NCBI GenBank assembly: GCA_900753685.1
Contig: CAAEAB010000235.1
Location: forward strand, 1 to 5,046
Reading direction: 5' to 3'
DNA from: Lachnospiraceae bacterium
Lineage (GTDB): Bacteria > Bacillota > Clostridia > Lachnospirales > Lachnospiraceae
DNA: 5,046 nucleotides
Part shown: positions 1 through 5,046 of the stretch, piece after piece
Layout of the letters: each line of letters begins with the position of its first letter
How positions within the stretch are numbered: the stretch's first letter is position 1
Notes under the pieces: generated by a model
The model's database searches: none
What the model was told of the DNA's origin: nothing
The model's input: only the letters and a program-made list of their open reading frames with translations
Made by a program: the position numbers and the translations under genes

Positions 1-741
1 CACGGCTACCGGCATTGCCGCCGCAAGGGTCACCCATGATATAATAAAATACCGGTAAAATTTCAGCGTCCTCCTCCTGCCAAGGCGCGTCGGGAGGGTA
101 TGTCTTCCGGCTTTTATATCCTTTTCAATATCACTGCCGTTATTACTCATCATAATCAGAGCGATCCCTATTATTAACGGAAGCGCATAGAAAAGGATCT
201 GCCAGTGCAGCTTTCCATCGGCACAGCCTGCAATCCCCAATGGAATAAGACCTCCCATCACAATTCCGGACACCAGTTCTCCTATAGGAAGATAGGATAC
301 CGGGAACGGGCCACCGGAATAAATAAGAATCACCGCACCACCGATAAAACCGATGACCACCGGAACCACGCCGCTTCCCGCACAAGCGCCAAGTCCCAGT
401 CCCGCCCCGGCCGCCAAATATACAATTCCAAGGATCAGGGCGCTTCTTGGAGAGATATTTCCATAAACCAGAACCGCATCGCTCGCCTCAACATAATCTT
501 CCTCACTGTCTGTCCCCTTAATGAAGTCAAAATAATCATTCAGAGTATTCACCGCGCTTTGAAGAAATACACAGGCAGTCAAAAGTATTATTCCTTTATA
601 CCACGGAAGCTCCAGCCCCTGCTGCCAGCAATAAAAATCACCAAACAATGCAGGAAATACCGAAGCTACCCATGTGTGGGGCGCCGCCAGATTCAGTGCC
701 GATTTCAATGTCAAGGGCCTGTACCGCTCAAATTGATTCAA
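1..741 (-). CDS. MenA-like UbiA-family prenyltransferase (partial, C-terminus outside window)
   Basis: Integral membrane enzyme that transfers a polyprenyl chain from its diphosphate to an aromatic acceptor; the likely acceptor is 1,4-dihydroxy-2-naphthoate, giving demethylmenaquinone. The 247 visible codons are open to the window edge with no stop. The first Asp-rich motif is NDYFD at residues 68-72, followed by KGTD; the second is DIEKD at 204-208, followed by AGRHTLPTRLG. Between them, YSGGPFPVSYLPIGE (141-155) matches the YxGGP...Y.P.GE block typical of MenA rather than UbiA/COX10. Hydrophobic segments lie near residues 50-66, 101-120, 125-141, 156-173 and 182-198. MenA proteins are usually about 300 residues, so roughly 50 are missing. 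The start is uncertain: there is no suitable ATG, and I chose TTG at 741, which overlaps the synthase gene by 14 nt and has AAGGA 12 nt upstream. TTG at 714 or 708 are alternatives. Family assignment is firm; the exact acceptor is inferred, and dmkA-type function is possible. Confidence 0.88.
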   Translation of the reverse strand, partial: MNQFERYRPLTLKSALNLAAPHTWVASVFPALFGDFYCWQQGLELPWYKGIILLTACVFLQSAVNTLNDYFDFIKGTDSEEDYVEASDAVLVYGNISPRSALILGIVYLAAGAGLGLGACAGSGVVPVVIGFIGGAVILIYSGGPFPVSYLPIGELVSGIVMGGLIPLGIAGCADGKLHWQILFYALPLIIGIALIMMSNNGSDIEKDIKAGRHTLPTRLGRRRTLKFYRYFIISWVTLAAAMPVAV

Positions 742-1678
742 GTTTATCTAACATCCTTCGAATTTTCCGCGCTTCCGGGATATCCTCCAGAGAATCCAGT
801 ATCTCCCTCGCCAGCGCCGCATACCTGTGAATTTCTTCAATAGTACGTTCCACGCCGCCGCAGCGAATCACATTTTTCTCCATCGCTTCTATCTCCTGAG
901 CGCTCAAGCTCCGCTTTGCATTCTCTCTCATAATCGGCAGAAGCGCCGCCCTGCCCTCGGTCGCTTCGAGAGCCTTCAGAACCGGAAGGGTGTATATGCC
1001 GTCATGAAAATCCTTATGCGTCTCTTTCCCTTCCGCCGCCCCGCTGGATGTAAAATCCAGAAGATCGTCGCGGAACTGGAACATGATGCCCAGATATTCA
1101 CCGAAACATTTCAGCTTTTTTACCGTATCGCTGCCGCATCCGGCTTCAATTGCTCCAAGCTCACAGGCTGTGCTGAAAAGGGATGCGGTTTTTCCCTTAA
1201 TGTTTTTCAGATAGGCGTCCACAGTCACATTAACATCGTATCTGCACACCGCCTGCCCGATCTCCCCGATGCACATAGCCTCCACCGTTTTTGAAAGAAT
1301 CATTGCTGCATCAATAAGTTGCTCCTTCACCTGCCAGTAGTGAACTCTCTCTATGAGGAAATCGCCAGCATATACTGCGGCATCCTTCCCGTACTTGCCC
1401 TGGATTGAAGGCTTTCCCCGTCTGTATGGCGCTTCATCAATGATGTCATCATGAATCAGAGACGCCATATGAGTAAGCTCTACCATTGCTGCCAGCATAC
1501 ACAGCCTGTCGGCCTTCTCCGCCGCATGGGCTCCAAAAGCGCTGCACAGCAGCAAAAGTCTGGGGCGAATCATTTTTCCGGATGAATTAAGTACATCATC
1601 CAGCACGGCGCCTGTCCCGGTGCCGGCAAATGAATTCTCAGCGATTTTATGTATATAATATCTTACCCGTTGTTCCAT
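728..1678 (-). CDS. Long-chain trans-polyprenyl diphosphate synthase (HepT/IspB/DmkB-like)
   Basis: Soluble enzyme that adds isopentenyl diphosphate units to an allylic primer to make the isoprenoid tail of a quinone. At 316 residues it has normal family length. Visible motifs in order: GKMIRPRL (34-41), which binds isopentenyl diphosphate; first Asp-rich motif DDIID (77-81) in the context LIHDDIIDEAPYRRGKPS; GKTASLF (162-168); second Asp-rich motif DDLLD (204-208) in FQFRDDLLDF; and DGIYTLPVL (226-234). The residues five and four before the first DDxxD are Ala72 and Ser73; small residues there are known to let chains grow past C15-C20, so a long product is inferred, with length not predictable. 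The ATG lies 6 nt after the stop of the LutBA-like gene; the nearest AG-rich element (GAGAGG) is about 16 nt upstream, inside that gene, which suggests translational coupling. The MenA-like prenyltransferase that would use the product follows directly. Confidence 0.93.
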   Translation of the reverse strand: MEQRVRYYIHKIAENSFAGTGTGAVLDDVLNSSGKMIRPRLLLLCSAFGAHAAEKADRLCMLAAMVELTHMASLIHDDIIDEAPYRRGKPSIQGKYGKDAAVYAGDFLIERVHYWQVKEQLIDAAMILSKTVEAMCIGEIGQAVCRYDVNVTVDAYLKNIKGKTASLFSTACELGAIEAGCGSDTVKKLKCFGEYLGIMFQFRDDLLDFTSSGAAEGKETHKDFHDGIYTLPVLKALEATEGRAALLPIMRENAKRSLSAQEIEAMEKNVIRCGGVERTIEEIHRYAALAREILDSLEDIPEARKIRRMLDKLESI

Positions 1679-1684
1679 CGCCGA

Positions 1685-3841
1685 CTAAATAAGACCTCTC
1701 TTCTCGGCAATAATCTCTGCCGTATGTTTAACCTTAATATCCAGTCCACGTGCATCCAAACCGCCGCGGATCTGCATCATACATCCCGGACAGTCAACAG
1801 CGACAACATCTGCGCCTGTCGCCTGGATGTTTGCAATCTTCTTTTCAAGGATCGGTGTCGCAATATCTGGATAAAGCACACTGTATGTACCGCCAAAACC
1901 ACAGCAGTTATCGTGTTCTTCCATCTCTACGAGTTCCACACCCTTAGTATTCTTAAGAAGCTCTCTCTGTTCCTGTGTTACACGAAGGCTTCTGCACAGA
2001 TGACAGCTGTCATGATAGGTAACCTTAACAGCTTTTCCGTCGCCGGATTCTTCACATCCGCCAAGATCGTAGAACAGCTTACAGAAATCAAAGGTCTTGC
2101 TGCCAAGCTCGACAGCTCTCTTATACATCTCTGTACCTTCTTCAAAGAAGTTCTGGTAATCACGAAGCTGATGTGTACAGGACGGACATGCGGATACAAC
2201 ATAATCATATTTTTCCGCTTCCATACCTTCAATGTTGATTTCCGCCTCTTTACGAGCATTATCCACATCACCCATGGTTGATGCCGGACATCCACAGCAA
2301 GCCTGTCCCAAAGGCATCTCTACAAGATAACCGATGGAGTTCAAATCGGCAACAACATCCCGCGCAAGATCCGTATATACGAAATCAAGCAGACAGCCTG
2401 CGAACAATGCAATCTTGCCCTTCGGATTTGGAACATCCTGTTCGATCGTCGGGAAGACATCCCGCAGCGGAACCTGTGCAATATTCGGGAAGCTTCTTCC
2501 TTCTGTCAGACCGGAAAGGAACATCGGCAGATGACGGATCATCGGCTGGCCCTTTGTAAACGGCGCCTGAGCAACCGAAGCGATACGAAGCATCGAATGG
2601 AACAGCTTCCGGTCGCTGACCGCATCCAGTGCAAACTTATGGATTGCATTTGGATGTTCTTTCGCATTTCTCTCACGAATCTTCCGGATCATGTCGGTAA
2701 TCTGAAGGCCGCCGCCGCAAACCTCCTTACATCTTCCACACTGGAGACAGAGACTCTGAATCTCACTGGCACGATCTTCATCAATAAGGAAATGGGTCAA
2801 CATAATACCAATACCGCCGGTATATACCTTGGAGCCGTATACATGACCGCCAACCAACGCGAAGGCCGGGCAGACATCCAGACAGGCGCCGCAGCGGATA
2901 CATTCAAATACCTGCCGGAATTCAGGCTCTTCAAGAATAGCCCTACGTCCCGGTTCATCCAGAATCACTGCGTAGAATTCTTTCTTTTCTTTTGTATCAT
3001 TTTCTTTATCCGTAACAACCTCTGTCGCGCCGCTGTACATAGAAACATAGGATGCAATTCTCTGTCCTGTACCGTTACGCGGAAGAGCTTTGAAAATCCA
3101 ACGGGCATCCGAGATGGATTTTACAAATTTCTCAATACCGAAAATATAAAGATGAATTTTCGGAAGAGCGCCAACCATACGACCGTTACCTTCATTGGAC
3201 ATGGTAAATACCGTACCTGTATCGGCAACCGCCACGTTTGCACCGGAAACGCCCATATCTGCTGTACAGAATTTCTCTCTCATAACCTTACGGGCGGTCT
3301 TAACTTCCTCTGCAATGATCGGTGCATTTTTAACCTTTGTATAGTCCGTAAATAAATCTGCAACTTCTTCTTTATTCAGATGAAGCGCCGGCATAACCAT
3401 ATGTACCGGAGTATTTCCTTCAAGCGCTATAATAAACTCACCCAAGTCCGTCTCCTGAACCAAAACTCCATCTTCTGTGAGAACTTTGTTAAAATGAAGT
3501 TCCTCAGACGCCATGGATTTCGATTTTACAATGGTTTTAACATTTTTTTCTTTCACAAGCGCACGGATCTTTTCCATTGCCTCAGTCTTACTCTTGGCAA
3601 CGATAACATGTCCGCCTCTCGCTTCACAATTCTTCGTAAAGTCTGCGATCATCTCGTCAACATGATCTGCAGCATAGCGTTTTACTTCGCTGATCTTATT
3701 TCGTGTAGCTTCAAAATCAACACCTTCATAAGCTTTTTCTCTTTTAGCCGGATATGTCTTACAGAATGTACCCAGTGTTCTGGCAAGAGTGGTGTTGTCC
3801 AATGCAGCCCGAATTTCTTGTTTTAATGCTTCACTTGACAT
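1685..3841 (-). CDS. Fused LutB-LutA-type iron-sulfur oxidoreductase (LUD + 2x[4Fe-4S] + CCG domains)
   Basis: Probable core of a cytoplasmic L-lactate or related 2-hydroxyacid oxidation complex, by homology to LutABC (LldEFG). Residues about 60-295 form a LUD domain with the signature DTGTVFTMSNEGNGR (207-221). Two [4Fe-4S] binding motifs follow: CxxCxxCxxxCP at Cys314/317/320/324 and CxxCxxCxxxC at Cys365/368/371/375. Residues about 475-718 resemble stand-alone LutA: AGC at 481-483, CCGCP at 515-519 and CPSC at 552-555 form the first cysteine-rich CCG unit; HDSCH at 610-614, CCGFGG at 646-651 and CPGC at 684-687 form the second. The length of 718 is close to LutB (about 475) plus LutA (about 240), so this is an in-frame fusion in the order B-A. 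The ATG is preceded by AAGGAGG with 7 nt spacing, an excellent ribosome binding site. The second ferredoxin motif lacks the usual Pro after its last Cys. No lactate permease or dehydrogenase flavoprotein is visible, so the substrate is inferred. Confidence 0.93.
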   Translation of the reverse strand: MSSEALKQEIRAALDNTTLARTLGTFCKTYPAKREKAYEGVDFEATRNKISEVKRYAADHVDEMIADFTKNCEARGGHVIVAKSKTEAMEKIRALVKEKNVKTIVKSKSMASEELHFNKVLTEDGVLVQETDLGEFIIALEGNTPVHMVMPALHLNKEEVADLFTDYTKVKNAPIIAEEVKTARKVMREKFCTADMGVSGANVAVADTGTVFTMSNEGNGRMVGALPKIHLYIFGIEKFVKSISDARWIFKALPRNGTGQRIASYVSMYSGATEVVTDKENDTKEKKEFYAVILDEPGRRAILEEPEFRQVFECIRCGACLDVCPAFALVGGHVYGSKVYTGGIGIMLTHFLIDEDRASEIQSLCLQCGRCKEVCGGGLQITDMIRKIRERNAKEHPNAIHKFALDAVSDRKLFHSMLRIASVAQAPFTKGQPMIRHLPMFLSGLTEGRSFPNIAQVPLRDVFPTIEQDVPNPKGKIALFAGCLLDFVYTDLARDVVADLNSIGYLVEMPLGQACCGCPASTMGDVDNARKEAEINIEGMEAEKYDYVVSACPSCTHQLRDYQNFFEEGTEMYKRAVELGSKTFDFCKLFYDLGGCEESGDGKAVKVTYHDSCHLCRSLRVTQEQRELLKNTKGVELVEMEEHDNCCGFGGTYSVLYPDIATPILEKKIANIQATGADVVAVDCPGCMMQIRGGLDARGLDIKVKHTAEIIAEKRGLI

Positions 3842-3861
3842 TATATTCCCTCCTTACCCGA

Positions 3862-4413
3862 TCATTCATCATCAACAATAACTACAGCCATCTGAAGCGG
3901 TCCATGCACGCCGACGGTGCTGACGCACTCAATATCGGCTGTACGGCTCGGTCCGGTAACGAAGCCGACAAAATTAGGCAGTTCCGGAAGTTCTGCGAGA
4001 ATGTCAAACATGTCGTCATACTCCGGCACGATCGTAGACCCCCTCAAAATACCGATATAATACTCTGACATCGTTGAAACGATTCTCTCGTCAATAACGT
4101 CTCTCGCCTGAACCATGGTGCCAAGGTCCGCAATACCATACTGACTCTCCGACACGCCGCCTTTTACTGTCTCTCCATTGAGACGAATGTGGTCCGTGTA
4201 CACTTTAATCCCTGCTTCTTCCAAAGCATTGATAACTCCTCCTTCTTTCATGAGCGGAGTTTCAACGATACAAGTATCAGGGATGCCGGCTTCTTTAAAA
4301 ATTCCGGCAACGGCCTTTCCAAGATTTTCCTTGGAAGCGCGTACACATGTGCCGTTCACACTCTCAAGATTCTTTTTGAATCTTTCATACAATTCATCCG
4401 TGATTTTATTCAT
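3862..4413 (-). CDS. LutC-like LUD-domain protein (short form)
   Basis: Likely the third component of the LutABC-type hydroxyacid oxidation complex. The 183 residues are essentially one LUD domain: GVSESQYGIADLGT (86-99) corresponds to the family's GIAxTGT block, and TGPSRTADIE (153-162) with GVHGP (168-172) is the classic C-terminal signature. Typical LutC is about 240 residues, so this version is shorter, with the missing part mostly N-terminal. No cysteine cluster or membrane segment is visible. The ATG has AAGGGG seven bases upstream, and no earlier in-frame start would fit between it and the promoter. It is the first gene of the operon, and the LutBA-like fusion starts 20 nt downstream. 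The molecular role of LutC within the complex is not well defined, so the call is by family and context rather than by known catalysis. Confidence 0.9.
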   Translation of the reverse strand: MNKITDELYERFKKNLESVNGTCVRASKENLGKAVAGIFKEAGIPDTCIVETPLMKEGGVINALEEAGIKVYTDHIRLNGETVKGGVSESQYGIADLGTMVQARDVIDERIVSTMSEYYIGILRGSTIVPEYDDMFDILAELPELPNFVGFVTGPSRTADIECVSTVGVHGPLQMAVVIVDDE

Positions 4414-4459
4414 TGTTACGCCCCTTTCTGACGAATTTTCTGCGTCGTTTTACGTTTCC

Positions 4460-4489
4460 AGTATAGTAAAATTCAGAACAGTTAGTCAA
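4460..4489 (-). promoter_or_regulatory. Sigma-A-type promoter of the lut-quinone operon
   Basis: Read on the minus strand, TTGACT (4489-4484) and TATACT (4465-4460) are separated by 18 bp; each hexamer matches the sigma-A consensus at five of six positions. Transcription would start near 4453, leaving a leader of about 40 nt before the LutC-like ATG at 4413 that contains its ribosome binding site. No strong leader hairpin or riboswitch-like structure was seen. Confidence 0.7.
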
Positions 4490-4523
4490 GGCTACGGCTT
4501 GTATTTTGTATGTTTTTTTACTC

Positions 4524-4558
4524 AAATTGACTATATTTTCTTCAAAACAAGTCAATTT
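4524..4558. repeat. Perfect 9-bp inverted repeat in the divergent promoter region, candidate operator
   Basis: AAATTGACT at 4524-4532 and AGTCAATTT at 4550-4558 are exact reverse complements separated by 17 bp. The element lies about 35-70 bp upstream of the -35 box of the minus-strand operon and about 45-80 bp upstream of the -35 box of the small plus-strand gene. The position and symmetry fit a regulator site serving one or both genes. The spacing does not match an FNR/CRP-type box (usually about 4 bp between TTGAC-like half-sites), and no regulator can be named from the sequence. Confidence 0.4.
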
Positions 4559-4601
4559 TTTGTCAAAACGGCATTGTATCGTCAAAAAATGAGTGTTTCT
4601 A

Positions 4602-4630
4602 TTGATTCCAAAGGGAGCATCTGTTATCAT
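4602..4630 (+). promoter_or_regulatory. Sigma-A-type promoter of the 82-residue protein gene
   Basis: TTGATT (4602-4607) and TATCAT (4625-4630) are separated by 17 bp and match consensus at four and five of six positions. A start near 4637 would give a leader of about 27 nt ending in the AGGGG ribosome binding site at 4650-4654. A perfect TATAAT at 4641-4646 has no credible -35 partner, and a start from it would cut off the ribosome binding site, so it is less likely. Confidence 0.55.
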
Positions 4631-4663
4631 TAAATAAAATTATAATATCAGGGGCAAAAGAAT

Positions 4664-4912
4664 ATGGAAGAACAAAAAATCGCATTAAAACTGCAGGGTG
4701 ATATGTGTCTGGATGACTCGGACAAAAATTTTATCATGATCTGGAGCAGAGCTATAGACATCGCCGACCAGCCGCTTATCGTTTGCTGGCAGGCAACCCA
4801 TCCGGAGGCCGCGGAACTAAAAGATATGGTTTCAAAATGGGACAAATTTGTTGTCCTGACAGCCGCCGGCAAACCGCTCGGCACAGCCGACGACTACTTT
4901 TTAGTGAAATAA
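4664..4912 (+). CDS. Small hypothetical protein, 82 residues
   Basis: I do not recognise the family. The protein is soluble-looking and mildly acidic at the N-terminus, with no signal peptide, no membrane segment and only two cysteines (15 and 41), which do not form a metal motif. A mixed pattern of hydrophobic stretches (FIMIWSRAIDIA, PLIVCWQA, FVVLTAAGKPLG) suggests a compact alpha/beta fold; this is inference. Support for a real gene: ATG with AGGGG nine bases upstream, a plausible promoter at 4602-4630, and a strong terminator that begins three bases after the TAA. It is transcribed divergently from the LutC-like operon and shares its 250-bp upstream region. A link to lactate or quinone metabolism is possible through shared control, but nothing in the protein shows it. 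Confidence 0.8.
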   Translation: MEEQKIALKLQGDMCLDDSDKNFIMIWSRAIDIADQPLIVCWQATHPEAAELKDMVSKWDKFVVLTAAGKPLGTADDYFLVK

Positions 4913-4915
4913 TAT

Positions 4916-4965
4916 GGCGGGTAAAGGATTCCTTTAATCTGTGGAATTCCTTCACCCGCCTTTTT
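4916..4965 (+). terminator. Rho-independent terminator after the 82-residue protein gene
   Basis: The 5' arm 4916-4932 (GGCGGGTAAAGGATTCC) pairs with the 3' arm 4943-4960 (GGAATTCCTTCACCCGCC), with one A/C mismatch and one bulged base, around a 10-nt loop; TTTTT follows at 4961-4965. The GC-rich base of the stem and the T run make it strong on the plus strand. On the minus strand the stem is followed by ATATTATTT, a weaker tail, so it may also stop the convergent gene entering from the right. Confidence 0.9.
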
Positions 4966-4989
4966 CTCCAGCGTCTTCCCCCGTACTCT

Positions 4990-5046
4990 TTATTCTTTTA
5001 AATTCAGCTTTGCGAAGGCTTCAGCAAAGGCATTATTTAACGGCTG
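4990..5046 (-). CDS. C-terminal end of a convergent gene (partial, unidentified)
   Basis: Read from the right edge on the minus strand, 18 sense codons (QPLNNAFAEAFAKLNLKE) lead to TAA at 4992-4990. The residues would form an amphipathic, lysine/glutamate-containing helix, which is a common protein tail. The reading frame ends 25 bp short of a terminator hairpin that also fits a convergent arrangement. The fragment is too short to identify or to prove coding; no other frame here is more convincing. Confidence 0.5.
   Translation of the reverse strand, partial: QPLNNAFAEAFAKLNLKE

Larger units (their letters stand above)
4414..4663. other. Divergent intergenic region, 250 bp
   Basis: AT-rich, non-coding spacer between the minus-strand operon and the plus-strand small gene. 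It holds one promoter in each direction, a perfect 9-bp inverted repeat, and four GTCAA cores on the plus strand beginning at 4485, 4551, 4562 and 4581 (TTGAC on the minus strand). The one at 4485 is the operon's own -35 box. No RNA gene, attachment site or riboswitch was recognised. Confidence 0.75.

Noticed and set aside
143..385. An 80-codon minus-strand frame inside the prenyltransferase gene
   Set aside because: It is a shadow: the other minus-strand frame here is open over 247 codons and carries the UbiA-family motifs, whereas this one gives an Arg/Cys/Gly-rich product with no known features.
1..741. Possible frameshifted or broken prenyltransferase, because no long ATG-initiated frame is seen
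   Set aside because: Translation by hand from TTG at 741 is open to the window edge in one frame with all expected motifs; it is simply a non-ATG start and a gene cut by the window.
1649..2281. Long plus-strand open frames opposite the LutBA-like gene (also 2531-3355, 205-843 and 827-1294)
   Set aside because: They are antisense to genes with clear motifs, lack good ribosome binding sites, and encode low-plausibility sequences.
4524..4558. Inverted TTGAC...GTCAA repeat as an FNR/CRP box
   Set aside because: The half-sites are 17 bp apart rather than about 4 bp, so a standard FNR/CRP dimer would not fit; kept only as an unnamed candidate operator.
4406..4630. A 74-codon minus-strand open frame covering the region upstream of the LutC-like gene
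   Set aside because: It would overlap the good -35/-10 pair and the ribosome binding site of the LutC-like gene, has no credible ribosome binding site of its own, and its composition looks like translated AT-rich spacer.
4783..5001. A 72-codon plus-strand frame overlapping the end of the small gene
   Set aside because: It runs straight through the terminator hairpin and is an out-of-frame shadow of the 82-residue protein.

Overview
The window reads like part of the chromosome of an anaerobic, low-to-mid-GC Firmicute, probably a gut Clostridia (Lachnospiraceae-like). That placement is inference: it rests on strong AGGAGG-type ribosome binding sites, AT-rich sigma-A-type promoters, and a LutB-LutA fusion next to quinone genes. 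No rRNA or other taxonomic marker is present.

Almost everything lies in one tight minus-strand operon, read from right to left. A promoter near 4460-4489 starts it. The first gene is a short LutC-like LUD-domain protein (4413-3862). The second is a 718-residue protein (3841-1685) that joins a LutB-type LUD/double [4Fe-4S] ferredoxin module to a LutA-type CCG-domain module. The third is a long-chain polyprenyl diphosphate synthase (1678-728). The last is a MenA-like UbiA-family membrane prenyltransferase (741-1) that runs off the left edge. Gaps are 20 nt, 6 nt and a 14-nt overlap, so the four genes are very probably co-transcribed and partly translationally coupled.

The upstream half looks like a lactate (or related 2-hydroxyacid) oxidation complex. 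The downstream half makes a prenyl tail and attaches it to an aromatic head group, which is how (demethyl)menaquinone is built. The simplest reading is a module that oxidises a hydroxyacid and supplies the lipid quinone that takes the electrons. The quinone pair also resembles the dmkB/dmkA pair of flavin-based extracellular electron transfer loci; that link is a hypothesis from gene content only.

To the right, a 250-bp AT-rich divergent promoter region (4414-4663) carries repeated TTGAC/GTCAA elements, including a perfect 9-bp inverted repeat. A small plus-strand gene for an unrecognised 82-residue protein (4664-4912) has its own promoter and ends at a strong hairpin terminator (4916-4965). 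Beyond it, the last 18 codons of a convergent minus-strand gene enter from the right edge. I saw no tRNA, rRNA, CRISPR array or mobile element.
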